DNA from: Limnanthes douglasii subsp. nivea
Lineage: Eukaryota; Streptophyta; Magnoliopsida; Brassicales; Limnanthaceae
Assembly (NCBI GenBank): GCA_036936605.1
Contig: JAUPFV010000002.1
Span: 321,734,893 to 321,798,892, forward strand
Direction of reading: 5' to 3'
Length of the DNA: 64,000 nt
The notes beneath the pieces were generated by a model that saw only the letters and a program-made list of their open reading frames with translations, made no database searches and was not told the DNA's origin. The translations under genes and the position numbers were made by a program. Below, one piece after another: positions 49,300 through 61,170 of this stretch (position 1 is the stretch's first letter; the number at the start of each line of letters is the position of its first letter).

Positions 49300-51335
49300 T
49301 AAGGCAACTTTCTTTCGGACTATTAAAATGGACACCTAAATTTAATCACAATTGGAGTGCCCTGAAACTCAAGTTTGGGTTTCATTCCTAAAACATTCAG
49401 ATTATCTTTATAACTTTGGTTCAATAAACATATTGCTAAGGCAATTGGATTTTTCTTTACAAATTTGATCCTAAAACGCAATAGAGCAAGTTTTAACTAT
49501 TGTAAAGCGTGGTTCATTGCTGATGTAACAACTCATTTCCCCCAAAAACTAGGGATTAATTTGGGAAAGTTGATGGTTACCGAAAGGATATCACCTATGG
49601 TGATATCCCTTCATATTGCACAACTTGTAATCACTTGTGACACAAAGAAAATTGATGTAATAAGGAAAACAACGAATACAACCTGGTGAAAAGCGAAGCA
49701 AGATCCGATAACTACTCCAAATGAAATGAACAAACGTCCTCCAAAGAAAATGTGGGTTCAAAAGATGAAGTATATTAATGTTAACAATAAATAAGACATC
49801 AAAAAAGATAAATGGACATATTTAAATGAATCAAAATGCAAATAGGAATAGTCCACAACTACAACAATCTAATAACAACTGGTTATCAAAACATTATATA
49901 CCAAATTCCATTTAATCCACAAATAAAATGGAAAATTTACAACACAAAAGTAACATTAATAAATAATATTATAGATTAGTGTTGACTTCAACACATGAAA
50001 GTTCTGATGAAGTCATAAAAAAAATTGATGCCTTTAATATAATTGACTATAGTAATAACATACCATTATCTAATAAGATAAATTCAACTAGAAATGATAT
50101 AGAATCTCCTAAGTATTCAAGATCAACAACCCTTCCATCAATAATGAAAATTAACATTAAATAAAGAAAACACCAAAAATCTTTCAAAAAGGTAAAAAAT
50201 GTCTAAGTAAAAAATAATTATAGGTCCCATGACCTCAAAGACTACAAATTTTAAAGGATTTTCAAAATCGTTAAAGTTTATTTTCAAATTATTATACTTC
50301 ATTTAAGCTGGAATGACCATGGTGTGGGCAATAAAGGAACCTTAAGAAGATTAAAATCATTAATAAAACCATAAAATATTGATTTCATTGCTATTCAAAA
50401 GCCAATGATATCAATTCATAAAGTGGACAAAATTTCAAAACAAATTGGGTTTACAAATGATAAAGCTAATATTAATAATAAAATATGGATATTTTTACAA
50501 GATAACTTTCCAATATCTATTTTTGAAAATAATGACCAACTTCTCTATATGATGGTGAAACAATCCTCATTGAATAAATAGTTTATGTTCAGTATCATAT
50601 ATGTTAAATGCTCAAGAAATCAAAGACTATCATTATGGAACAATCTCAGATAAATCTCCACAACTAACTAAGACTCGTTACTTGCTGGAGTTCAATGAAA
50701 TAACAAACGCAATTGAGAAACTTGTTTGCTCTACACTCAGTTTGAGAGGTATAGAGGACTTCAACAATATGGTCCCGGATTGTCAACTTGACAATCGAGG
50801 ATATACTGTTCAAAATACACTTGGTCTAATAATAACAAGCATAATAGATTAGATAGAACATTACACAATTCAACATGGAGTGATTATTTCAATGTCACAA
50901 GGGTCAATAATCTAGCAGGAACTGACTCACATTATCCCCCCTTTGTGTATATCTATCTCATCTCAAAATAACAAATGAATCCTTTCATTTCAACTCCCAA
51001 ATATGTAGATCCTTCACAGCGATATCCTAAAAATTGTTAATCAAAGTTGGAAATAACATCTTTCTGGTGACCCAATAAAAATATTCTGGTCAAAATTAAA
51101 AAGATTAAAAAATAAATTAAAAATATGGAACAAAGACATCTTTGGCAATATTTTTGACAGTATTGCCCAATCGGTTGAAAAATGTTATGATTGTTGAATC
51201 GTTGCTTGGGGAACCTTAAAACATAATAATAAAATCAATCTTTTTAAAATTAGAGCTATCCACTTTAATTTATTGGTCGAAGAAGAGGCATTCTAGAAAC
51301 AAATGAGTACCTCTATTTGGTATACAACTAGAAGC
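49300..51335 (+). mobile_element. Decayed L1-type LINE (ORF1 and endonuclease)
   Basis: ORF1: frames near 49355-49700 give QVWVSF, LRQL, RASFNY, then INLGKLMVTERIS and, in another frame, IPSYCTTCNHLGHK, the gag-like region with a plant LINE CCHC knuckle. ORF2: endonuclease pieces are DFIAIQKPMISIHKVDKISK near 50380, FTWSNNNKHN-like and LAGTDSHYPP near 50915, whose SDH-type word (here SH) marks the active-site end. RT leader pieces follow to about 51335. Later RT parts are absent, because copia integrase sequence begins there. Confidence 0.75.
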
Positions 51336-51339
51336 ATTC

Positions 51340-51750
51340 ATATTGGCTGAAGTTTTGCTCTAAATCGAATGGAGAAAAAATAGATGGTCTTGGAATCCAA
51401 AGCTAGTGCCACTGAGATTTGACAAAAAATACTTACGCATTTTCATCATCCAAGATTACGTCACATGCAATCAAAGAAGTTGTCTAAAGGACTCACGAAC
51501 ATTTAGGATGACAGGCCTCCTTATCATGCTTGTAATTTTCGGAAACAATATAGGAAAAAAAATTCTTAAATAAGTTTGGATAGCCTCATAAAAGCTACAA
51601 ATGGTTTATAAATGGTAATCTTTATTACATTATTTTAATTGATGATCTAACAAGAATATACTAGATCAATTGTTTTTAAAGAAAAATTTAGAAGTTCTTG
51701 GTGTATTTTTTAAATTTAGATCCAAATTTGAGAATATAAGTGTATGTTTT
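51340..51750 (+). pseudogene. Copia GAG-pre-integrase and integrase fragment
   Basis: Readable plus-strand words are ALNRMEKK, ESKASATEI, THFHHPRLRHMQSKKLSKGL, then CNFRKQYRKK and, in another frame, LIDDLTRIYWINCF. Together these follow the order of the HHCC region and the first catalytic part (DDLTR) of a copia integrase. The rest of the integrase core is deleted; at about 51750 the frame jumps directly to RT (GIEFSRSKR). Confidence 0.8.
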
Positions 51751-52550
51751 CTAGGTATTGAATTTTCTCGATCTAAGAGATGAATATTTAGGTCTCAACG
51801 ATAATATGCATTAAATATTTTACAAGATACAGGATTGTCAGGAGTAAACTCGACGAAAACCTAATAGAGTATAATTTAAAATTAATTGATAAAGACGGTA
51901 AACTACTTCATGACTCGACTAGATATCAAAGACTAGTTGGCAAGGTAAATATATTTGACAACGACCATTACTTATATTATGTACTCAGTGCGTACATTAA
52001 GCTAATTTATGGGAGTACCTAGGAAGCCACGCTGGAAAACAGTGTTAAGAGTCCTCTTTTACATCAAGATTTCACATGGTTGAGGTTTTTTTGCATGTCG
52101 TATGTCAAACGGGTATGTTTCTGGTTACTGTGTTTTTCTTGGCTCATCACTCATATCATAGAAATCAAAGAAACAAACTAATATTTCACGATCATTTGTG
52201 GAATCAGATTTTAGAGCAATGTAAAATACTATGTTGGAATTAACCTAGTAGATATACATGTAAAGATTTGAAGGCCGACTTGGATAAACCGACATCATTG
52301 TTTTGTGATAATAAAGCGACTTTATATATTGCGTCCAATCCAGTTTTTCATGAGTGTACTAAGTACATAGGCATTGATTGTCATATAATTCGAGAAAAAC
52401 TTCAAGCTCAAATAATTCATCCATGCTATATTTTAATACAAAGTTGTAATTGTCAAATATATTTTTACTAAAGCATTCAAGAAAGATGAATTAATTTTTT
52501 ATGTAGCAAGTTGGAACTCCTTGATTTATACTCTCCAAATTAAGAGGGAT
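51751..52550 (+). pseudogene. Copia RT/RNase H remnant, second copy
   Basis: This is a sister of 6890-7744, with matching stops such as the one after SRSKR. The RNase H part retains ADLDKPTSLFCDNKATLYIA, where copy 1 has a frameshift, and IGIDCHIIREKLQ. The RT catalytic box (YVDD region) is lost in the deletion. Shared lesions with copy 1 show that the element was already broken before the backbone was duplicated. Confidence 0.8.
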
Positions 52551-52809
52551 TGCTAAAGTATCTTTGTATTTATTGTAAAGTAACCGTAGAATAAAATTAG
52601 ATGAATGGTTGCACTAATTTATGTATGAATTTAATGAGAATGACTCTACTAATGAAAGTAATAATTAGCAATGACTATGTTAATTGTATTGATAACTAAG
52701 ATTGATTGTATTGATTATAGTCATATAAAGCTTTACCTATAATCTCTTTGTATGTATGAGTAGTATTTTTATTGAAATAAACACATCACTTTTTATCATT
52801 TCTTTTACC
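52551..52809 (+). repeat. Copia 3' LTR, second copy
   Basis: The 259-bp segment matches 7745-8233 without the SINE. It serves as the empty site for that SINE. Confidence 0.85.
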
Positions 52810-54236
52810 GACTTCTTTAAAATATCCATCAAATAACTTGTGATGGGAGGATTTCATTAGATTTCATTAATATTCTTAACTTTAAAAGTTGTGGTCTTAC
52901 TCCATTCATTTTTTTCGTAAGTTTAGAACTTGTGGTTTTATTATATTCATTTTTTGTGATAGTTTAATTAACTTTTGTTCGAGACCGGAAAAATAATATT
53001 TGTGGAGTATCTTTATTAATGATTATTTATCATTGATTTTTATATTTTTTTATATTAATTTATTAATTAGTTTCGTTGATAACCGAATAAATACTCTAAG
53101 AAATGGTTATTTTGAATTTTATAATCTATTTGATGATTAATTAGAAGAAATTGACCAAAAAACTAAAGATGAGTCTAAATAAAAGTAAAAGTTTCAATAA
53201 AAAAAGAATATGACTTATTAAATATATATCTACGTGTATTATAATATGGATATGGACTATATGTATTATTTTTTAATACCTATCCATTTATCTATAACTA
53301 ATGGGAAAAGTACAAAAACAAAAATGATGGGTGGGTTTTTCTTTCACAAAAACATAAGAGGAGAAGGAAATAAAATGCATAACACTTTAGTAGATATTTT
53401 TCGTTCCAAAAAATAAATCTCATTTCGTATGCTCAAACGAAAGTATAAAGTATAGAAAAAATTCCAGTAGACCAAAATATGAGACTTATCAAGAAAAACA
53501 AAGATTTTTTAAAGTTTAAAACAAGTCTAAGACGATAAAAAACATTTTTACACAATAAATGGCTTTATCAAGAGCATTGAAAGCTTATAAAGTCTTTGAT
53601 AATAACAAATCTTTGAGGATTCAGTATCATTCATTAAAAACCAAATTACTCCATCCTGGACATTAAGGTTTCATAAATTCTATAATAATCGGAGGAAAAA
53701 TTCTATAAAAAATAAAGTGCTCGGTTTTGGAAATGAACGTAATTGTTTATCAATACAGGTTTATTGAGATTGATCAATCATTAAAAAAAATATATAGAGT
53801 ATTAAGTGTTTAATGAGACAACAAATACTCATAACATAAAATTATAATAAAAATTACTAAAAAATAAACGAGAGTTTGGTACAAAAGTAAAATACAACAT
53901 TTTTGAAATTAAAAAATATCGAGTAATAAGAAGTCGAGTTTAAACTTTATTTTTAGGAGCAATAACATATTTGGCAGGGATAATATGAGTATTCATATCA
54001 CTTATTTGGACTTTAGTACCATCAACATCGTCAGTTTTAGCACCAACAGCTTGAACATTACTAGTCCAACCATCATTTTTATCGATACAATTTCTTTCAT
54101 AATATTTGGAAAACGTAGCCTCTCACATGTCATTCATTTCCTTGTTTTCAATTTATTCATGGAGGTCGCAATATATGCACCATTCTTATTAAAAATCAAT
54201 AAAGGAAGAGATTAAAATAGTATAAAATGACTTTTA
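52810..54236 (-). repeat. Duplicated module W, copy 5
   Basis: It matches 8234-9790 closely, including the C-terminal piece of the unknown minus-strand protein (minus strand of 53985-54110). It ends at about 54220, earlier than copies 1 and 3. Confidence 0.7.
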
Positions 54237-55095
54237 TGGTTTAAAATGATTTTTATGTAGGTTTTATTGGTTTTGTGGGAAAATAACAGGAAAATAAAAT
54301 CATTAAAATTATTGTATAGACTATTTATGTAGTTTTGTGTGAGACTAACCTGAATAGAAAAGTATTAAAACTTTTATATATCTATTCTAGGTTTGTTTGA
54401 TTTTAAGTTTCAAAAGGTATCTAGTTATCGTTTTTGGATTTGGTCTTAAAATTGTTATGTACATATTATTTGTAGAGATTAAAAGATAGATGAACTTAAA
54501 AAAATCATCTATAAACTTTAAAAATGGATGTTCAGTAGAAATATAAACACGTTATTCAAATTTATTAACAAATGTATTTTGTATACTTTTAAAAACTTTC
54601 TTAACCTATTCTCTTAAGTTAAAAAAATAGTTATATTAAAAACCAGTGTGGCCTAACCAAGTGAAAACCGGTAGCCAATTACTTGAATATATTGAATCAA
54701 CAATCGAAAATACAATTGGAAACAACCATATAAGTCAACTAAAAATGATATAAACAAGTATAGGAATGTTAAATCGACATTCATTGATTATTTATATTCA
54801 AATTTAAATAAAATTACCATAACTATTTTTACGATCAATCCAACTATCATTACCATAATTAAGCATGCCATTCAATTTAACGAAGAACTAGATGCCGATC
54901 CAAACACGCATATCATAGATTTTTTTGAATTTTATTACATGTTCAACTTTGATGTTGTCTCGAAGATAGAATCAAACTATTGTTTTTTCTATTATCTCTT
55001 CAGGAATAAATCTAAAGGTTGGTTGATTTCACTACGGCCCAGAGTAATCAACACTTGCAATGAGTAAGTCTAATTGTTTACCTGAAATGTTTTCC
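54237..55095. repeat. Block A, copy 6 (partial)
   Basis: The part 54520-55095 follows 3600-4270 (landmark agccaattacttgaata at about 3854 and 54671). It stops abruptly after ttttccatcaa, where Tat-element sequence begins. No gene is visible. Confidence 0.7.
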
Positions 55096-55178
55096 ATCAA
55101 GAAGGATGTCGGGAAATATTTGCCAAGCTGGCCACCTGAGCCTAAAGTACATATAACAAATGGTTCCATTCAGCTTTC

Positions 55179-55523
55179 ATGTCCATAAACTTCAGCGTTA
55201 CTCACCTATGGAGGATGTCCTTGGTCAATGCTCTTCTGGAAAATTTGATGGAGCCCCCAAACCAAAACGATGTTGTCAAGAGACTAATATCAATTGACAA
55301 CAAGGTAATTATGCTAGTTTGGTATAGATTTAAAATTCATATGCCCTCGAAAAAGAAGGGTAAAAAGAAAAAAGAAATTAACAGCTCCTCCATAAATCTG
55401 AGGCCAACAAAAGAAGAGAAGAAAAGAAAGATAAAAAAAATGAAGCTAGTCTCCCAACCATCAAAGAAGGGGTCAAGGCTGAACCTTCTTAAAAAAGAAA
55501 GAACATTGCTGCCTCAAAAATGA
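55179..55523 (+). pseudogene. Antisense ORF of gypsy-2 (lysine-rich)
   Basis: This 114-residue open frame runs opposite to gag-pol. Its first half (LWRMSLVNALLENLMEPP, then IDNKVIMLVWYRF) is moderately hydrophobic; the second half is extremely basic (MPSKKKGKKKKE, then KEEKKRKIKKMK), like a nuclear or nucleolar targeting tail. It occupies the same place, relative to gag-pol, as the coiled-coil ORF of gypsy-1, but I see no obvious sequence match between the two. It may be a fragment of a longer additional ORF: sequence from 55096 onward could be coding upstream in other frames. Function unknown; whether it is translated cannot be judged. Confidence 0.45.
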
Positions 55524-55573
55524 AAAGAGCTCTTCAAATACCCCTCCAATCAAAAGGGAAGAAAAAATTATAT

Positions 55574-55875
55574 CACCTAGAATAAAACTGATGCGTTTAA
55601 AGAAGATATAGCCTGGTTCGTTAAAAGAACGTATAACACCTCGAATATAACTGATGCGTTTAAAGAATGTATATCACCTCAAATAAAATTGGTGCGTTTA
55701 GAGAACATATAGCACTTCAAATAAAACTGGTGCATTTAGATAACGTTAGCACCTCGAATACTACTAGTGCATTTAGAGAATGATAGCACCTCGAATACTA
55801 CTAGTGCGTTTAGAGAACTTCAGTACCTCGAATACTACTTTTGCTTGTAGAGAACGTTAGTACCTCAAATATGGT
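55574..55875. repeat. Tandem repeat, 37-39 bp unit, about 7 copies
   Basis: Units follow the pattern cacctcgaatactactagtg, then cgtttagagaacgttag, with drift between copies. The first unit is separated from the second by a 24-bp spacer. The array sits in the 3' untranslated region of gypsy-2; Retand, a Tat-lineage element, is known for such an amplified 3' tandem repeat. Confidence 0.9.
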
Positions 55876-56029
55876 TTATGGTTTTTTTAATGAAAAGTGA
55901 TTTTAATAATCGTACAACATTTATTCTTGGTGAAAAAATTCAAAACAACCATTGGCCAAAAAATAATTTTATTAATATCTTCGAATACATAAATGACACA
56001 TCGTTAAAACCTTCTCGGGCCGATAAGTG

Positions 56030-56770
56030 TGTCAATTAGTCAAAACATATCAAACGAACAAATCACTCCAAATATAGTTTCAAATGTTCTATATTCTAAG
56101 GATGTTGAAGTAATATGCCATGCTCATCATAAAGGTGATATGTACTCGGCATTATTCGATCCATTACCACATAAAGACCCTCCCAATTCGGGGCCTTTTT
56201 CCAAGTCGATTGTCCTTTGTATGGAGGAATAATTTCCTCAAGAATTTGTCACCAACTTTAAAATCCCTCATTTCTCACCTTAAAATTATAGCGACTCCTC
56301 ATCAAAGTTTGATAATAAGTCATATTCAAATGTCCCCTAACTCTTTTCTCCACGATCAGGTGTAGATGTGTTCGTTTTTACTATTCAGTTGGCTCTTCCG
56401 AATAATAAAATACTCTATAAGAAGCTAAAATAGATTATGTAGGGCTAACAACATGCATACCATATACTTCAGAACATAATCTACCTCCACAACCAAGTCC
56501 ATTCCTCATCTATCAAAAGGAGTAGCTTCAGAAATAGTCGTAGGAAGAACTACTGGTTTGTGAATATAATTTGCAAACCATTGACAAATATCACAACCTC
56601 GAACTAAAACTTTGGCGTCATTCATAATTGAAGGCCAACAATATCATGAAACTAAAATCCTACGCGCCAAAGACTTAAACCCACAACCACCTGAACTTTT
56701 ACCTTCATGAAACTCATATAAAAATTTCCTGAGACTTTTTCTTACCCAAACAAGACAACAATTGTCTACT
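56030..56770 (-). pseudogene. Integrase of gypsy-2, catalytic core deleted
   Basis: The zinc-binding part is readable at 56770-56560 in changing frames (KKSQE, CDICQW-like, then FDR-x-GMDLVV near 56510). Immediately afterwards, near 56470, comes the word EVYGMHVVSPT, which belongs to the C-terminal part. The core that should hold the TDNG and GQVE catalytic words, present in gypsy-1 at 16995-17130, is absent. The rest continues to about 56030 with many stops. Confidence 0.75.
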
Positions 56771-57019
56771 TAACGATTTTTTATTAGACTCCTTCTAACA
56801 CAATATAACCATGGACCTTGAACCTTAACTTTTTAGCCATTTGTGTATCTTGAGGTAACATACCTCTTAGTAAAAAAATTAAGGATATCAGACCTCCTAT
56901 CACTTCGAATTATGCTTGGAGTAACAAATATTTCCTCAACATATTTACATTGTTTTGACCATGTTAAAATTGAAGGACTTACCTATAGCAATATCCGTCG
57001 ATATTCATCAGTATAGAAA

Positions 57020-57400
57020 TTGTTGCCAAAGAATCAACAACTATATTATATCATCGGTTAATGTGCTCGACTATCACTTTGTCAAACAAAAGAGTCAAAT
57101 TTTGAAGCTCGAATAGATACAAAATTATATGATCTCTCTTAGCCTCGGATACACATGCTATATGATTTGCCACTAGCTGCAAATTTGTTTCCAAATGAAC
57201 TGCTATCTCTCCATAACTATTTGCATGAAAGTTAAATTGAAAATCTTGGGACATTGCCACCCCAAAAGGAGAAACTAACTGAACCCCACACTAGATCTGA
57301 ATATCCTAGAACCACCATCTTTTCGAACCACCCACGTCGAAGTTTCTGGAATGACCTCTTTATCTGTTTTCTCATCTAATCGACTCGAGCTTTAATAACC
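57020..57400 (-). pseudogene. Archaeal-type RNase H of gypsy-2
   Basis: The 57051-57260 frame reads NFHANSYGEIAVHLETNLQL and VSEAKRDHIILYLFELQNL, which follow the gypsy-1 domain closely. The catalytic aspartate in ETDSQ is changed to N (ETNLQ). The upstream RTDGG start is in another frame near 57320. Confidence 0.8.
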
Positions 57401-57402
57401 AT

Positions 57403-57780
57403 TCAATGAGAAAAAGTGATATCAAAATCACCCAATTCGACTGAGCAGTTGGTCATCCTACCAAAAATATCTGGTCGTTGTAACACATTATTTAGTGGGA
57501 AAGAAGTTTGAACCACAATGGTGTGAGGTTGAAAATAAGGGCACATCTTCCTAGCAGCTACTACTAAAGCCAAATTCAATTTTTTAAGCTTCAGATACGT
57601 TTTCTCTGATGCCAACACACTTTTACTAACATAATAGTCTGGTTTTGAAACTCTCTTGTCTTCACTTATCAAAACGATGCTCACTACAAAATCAAAAACT
57701 ACTATGTATAAAAAAACTCCTCTCCAGTTTGAGGCTTAGACAAGATTTCTGGTGATAAAAAACGGTCTTTAATCTTTGAA
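57403..57780 (-). pseudogene. RNase H of gypsy-2
   Basis: The frame 57684-57403 is open for 93 codons: VLISEDKRVSKPDYYVSKSV, then LALVVAARKMCPYFQPHTI, then GRMTNCSVELGDFDI. These are the middle and end of the standard gypsy RNase H. The first part is in another frame at 57780-57690. Confidence 0.85.
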
Positions 57781-57789
57781 AAAATTGCT

Positions 57790-58311
57790 TTATAATCTAA
57801 TGTCCATATAAACTCTTTGGGTTTTCATAAAACTTGGAAAAAAAGAAAACACTTGTCGGAAGATCTTGAAATAAATCGATCAAGAGCAGCTAACCTTCCT
57901 ATCAATATTTGCACCTTATTTATAGTTCGAGTTGATGTCATTGAAACCAGGTCCATTAACTGCTCAGGATCTGCCTTTATTCTTTTTTCACTAAGGATAT
58001 ATCCTAAAAAATTTCCTGATCGTATGCCAAAGGTACATTTTTCAGGAAAGTCTGCTCTAAATCGAATAACCTTTAACTTTAGGAAAGTCTGCTCTAAATC
58101 TTTCAAGTGTTTACTATCTGTTAGAATTCTAACCAGCATAACATCAATATACACTTCCATATTCCACCCAATCTGAGAAGCGAAATCCTTGTTCATCAAC
58201 CTTTGATATCTCCCTCCAGCATTTTAACCCAAAAATCATAACTCCAAAACAATGTAATCCTCGGTTAGTGATGAACGTAGTGTTTTCTTGATCTTTTGGA
58301 TCCATTTGAAT
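57790..58311 (-). pseudogene. RT of gypsy-2, C-terminal half
   Basis: Starting right at the copia insertion, the frame reads IQMDPKDQENTTFI, then the catalytic box YIDVMLVRI (near 58155; second aspartate changed to V), then CTFGIRSGNFLGYILSEKRI and ADPEQLMDL. The N-terminal half lies beyond the copia element at 62970-63400. The altered catalytic box would have disabled RT irrespective of the insertion. Confidence 0.88.
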
Positions 58312-58579
58312 TGTTGTAAATTTATAAGTGTATGAATGTGTGCAGATAATTAACAAAGAAACAATAATGAGTTAATCTCGTTTTTGTTGTATTAAAACTG
58401 CTGAAAGAAGAGTACAAACTGGTTTTTTACTACGAATGAACTACATGAATATATAAGAAAATTGAATAACTACTTAGATCCAAACAGACGCTAATAATTA
58501 GCCACTACTCCTAATAAAATGCAACTGCTACGTAATGTTCTGGTCATGTTGCAGACACGTTCAGATTAATATCTCAACA
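58312..58579 (-). repeat. 3' LTR of the nested copia
   Basis: It runs from tgttgtaaat to atctcaaca on the plus strand and pairs with 62702-62969 without indels and with about 11 mismatches counted by eye. The polypurine tract (AAAGGGGAGTA on minus) abuts at 58580-58590. Confidence 0.95.
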
Positions 58580-58588
58580 TACTCCCCT

Positions 58589-59281
58589 TTAATCCGAACG
58601 TGAATGGAGATTTTTGATGCCAAGCAAACTCCTCATTTCTTCAAACTTAGCTGTGTGTAGTGCCTTTGTTTGAACATCTGCACGCTGCTCACTAGTACTC
58701 ACATGATGGATGACAATTGTTCTATTTTCAACACACTCACGAATAAAGTGATAACGCACATCGATGTGTTTACTCCTCCCGTGAAATATAGGGTTCTTCG
58801 TCAAGTCAATTGCAGACCTATGGTCGATGTAAAGAATGACAGGACCTGCTTTCACTTTTGATATATGACTTAGCACCTTCTGTAGCCAAATACCTTGACA
58901 AGCCGCGGCGGTGGCAGCCATAAATTCTGCCTCGCAAGAAGACAACGCTACACATCGTTGTTTTTGTAAAACCCAAGTGATCAAGCTTTCGTTTAAATAG
59001 AAAGCCATGCCTCCAGTGCTTTTCCTGTCGTTAATATTTCCTGCAAGGTCACTGTCTGAGAACCTAGACAACAAATAATCCCCACGACTCCTTGTGCCCA
59101 CCAGTCCGTAGCTTAATGTTTCTTTTACATACCGTATAAGTCGCTTAACTGTATTAAAATGTAACACAGTAGGGTTCTCCATAAATCTACTAACTACACC
59201 AACCGAATACGCAATATCTGGTCGAGTGTGCACCAGATATCGTAACCCCCCTACTAAACTCTTGAACTGAGTTGGATTCAC
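58589..59281 (-). pseudogene. RNase H and RT end of the nested copia
   Basis: The 230-residue open frame starts in the RT connection (KSLVGGLRYLVHTRPDIAYS) and covers RNase H: DSDLAGNINDRKSTGG, ALSSCEAEFMA and IDLTKNPIFHGRSKHIDVRY are all recognisable. The end, ADVQTKAL, differs from the usual AD-x-x-TKAL only at spacing-neutral positions. This is the best preserved coding stretch of the window besides the MADS gene. A frameshift near 59300 separates it from the RT frame upstream. Confidence 0.92.
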
Positions 59282-59315
59282 CAGCTTCCCGTTTTCATCT
59301 TTGTGCAGTTGTATT

Positions 59316-60277
59316 TTAGGCTCCGTCGGATAATTCGCTCATACCAACCTTTTCGAGTATCTTCTTAGCATACGCAGTCTGCTTAAGCTCAATATAACCA
59401 CTTCCCTGCTCAACTTCGATTCCAATATAGTACGTCAACTTACCAAGATTGCTCATCTCGAACTCTCTATTCATTTGTTCCTTAAACTTGTTGATGCTTG
59501 AAATGTTTGAGCCTGTGACCAAAAGGTCGTCAACATACACGCCGATAATAAGTGTTTCACCTTCTTCTTATCTGATGTACACATCGTGTTCAAACGGGCA
59601 TTTTATGAAGCCAAGCTTGGTGAGACACTGATTCAAACGGGTGTACCAAGCCCTTGGCGCCTGGCGTAAACCATATAGAGCCTTTATGAGTTTGTAAACC
59701 TTTTATTCCTCCCCCTTCTTCTCGGAACCTTTTGGCTGCGTTACGTAAACCTTCTCATGTAATTCCACGTTTAAAAAGGCTGACTTTACATCAAGATGAT
59801 GTACTTCCCATTCATTTTTCGCTGCAAGAGCCAGTAAAAGTCTCACTGTTTCCATCCTTGTAACCGGGGCGAACACCTCTTCATAATCTACTCCATATCT
59901 CTGAATATAGCCTTTCTCCACGAGTCTAGCCTTGTGTTTGACCACCTTTCCTTCCGTATCAGTTTTTAATTTAAAGATCCACTGAGATCAATTGGTTTTT
60001 GGCCTGCAGGCAGCTCTGTTAACTCCCACGTCTGGTTCCTCTCTATAGCCTTGATTTCATTCTGCATCGCCACCCTCCAAGATGTTTCTTTCACTTCTTG
60101 ATCATATGTAACAGGTTCATCAATGTCTGCCACCAATAGCTCATCTGCAGCTTCCACTTCTTCCATCTCAGCGTAGATGTCTCTGAGTGATCTGAACTTA
60201 TGTGGTTCACTTGATGCACTGCTTGACCCCTCAGATATGTAACCTCGATCCTCGTGATCTCTGTTTGTATCTGACAT
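59316..60277 (-). pseudogene. Reverse transcriptase of the nested copia
   Basis: Three open pieces cover RT: 60277-59966 with ETSWRVAMQNEIKAIERNQT, 59945-59703 with HKARLVEKGYIQRYGVDYEE and LDVKSAFLNVELHE, and 59540-59316 with the catalytic box YVDDLLVTG (both aspartates kept) and NLGKLTYYIGIEV. Frameshifts or stops lie near 59955, 59700 and 59565. ALYGLRQAPRAWY is readable between the last two pieces. The enzyme motif is intact but the frame is not. Confidence 0.92.
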
Positions 60278-60301
60278 GGTTGAACTAGGAGAGACTGTGT
60301 T

Positions 60302-61170
60302 TCATTCAACATTAACGTTCTCTTGTGTATTTGTTTGAACTCCAACTACAGTCAAAGGAGTGTTCACGTATGCGTTAGAGCTCACATACGCATTTTCTGC
60401 CTCAGTTTTATCCCAGGGCCAACTCTTTTCTTCCTCAAAATTCACATCTCTGCTCACATGTAAAGTACATGTGCTTGGATCAAACAAGCGATATCCCTTA
60501 GTTCTTGGTTCCTTTCCGAGATAAACAACAACCTTGCTTCGATCGTCTAGCTTTTTAATATTTACTCGAGCCAATTTCATGTGAGCTAAACAGCCAAAAA
60601 TCCTTAGATACTCAAGGTGAGGTTTCTTACCTGCCATGCTTCGTATGGAGTCCTTTTAGTTAGAGATCGAGTAGGTACCCTATTCAACACATAGATTGCA
60701 TGTCTGACTGCTTCCCCCCATAAATTTGATGGCATGTTCCTCTTCTTTAATAGGCTTCTTACCATGGCAACCACAGTTCTGTTTCGCCGCTCAACAACGC
60801 CGTTTTATTATGGCGAATACGGGGCTGTGTAGTGTCTCATAATTACTGTTGTTTCACAGTATGATGTGAATTCCTTGGAGAAAAATTCTCCTCCCCGGTC
60901 TGTTCTGTAAACTTGTATCCCTTGTCCAGGCATTTTCTCGACCAAAGCCTTAAATTTTTTGAAAGTGCTCAAAGCTTCGTCTTTAGCCCTGAGCAGGAAA
61001 ACCCACATCATTCTACTAAAGTCATCTACTAAGAGCAAGAAGTACCTGTTACCAGCTGGAGTCTGAGGTGAGATAGGTCCACAGAGGTCTCCGTGTATTA
61101 GTTCAAGTGCTTGTTTTGCAGTAAAATCAGACTTTGCCGGAAATGGTTTTCGAGTTTATTTTGAAAGTAA
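60302..61170 (-). pseudogene. Integrase of the nested copia
   Basis: The core is readable at 61038-60808: LLVDDFSRMMWVF with the first aspartate, YRTDRGGEF with the second and, past a stop near 60808, NGVVERRNRTVV with the glutamate. The C-terminal part (60637-60302) reads HLEYLRIFGCLAHMK and VYLGKEPRTKGYRLFDP, as usual for copia. Stops near 61150, 60808 and 60300 interrupt it. Confidence 0.9.

Noticed and set aside
57817..58176. Plus-strand ORF of 119 codons
   Set aside because: It is antisense to the gypsy-2 RT frame, which carries clear RT motifs.
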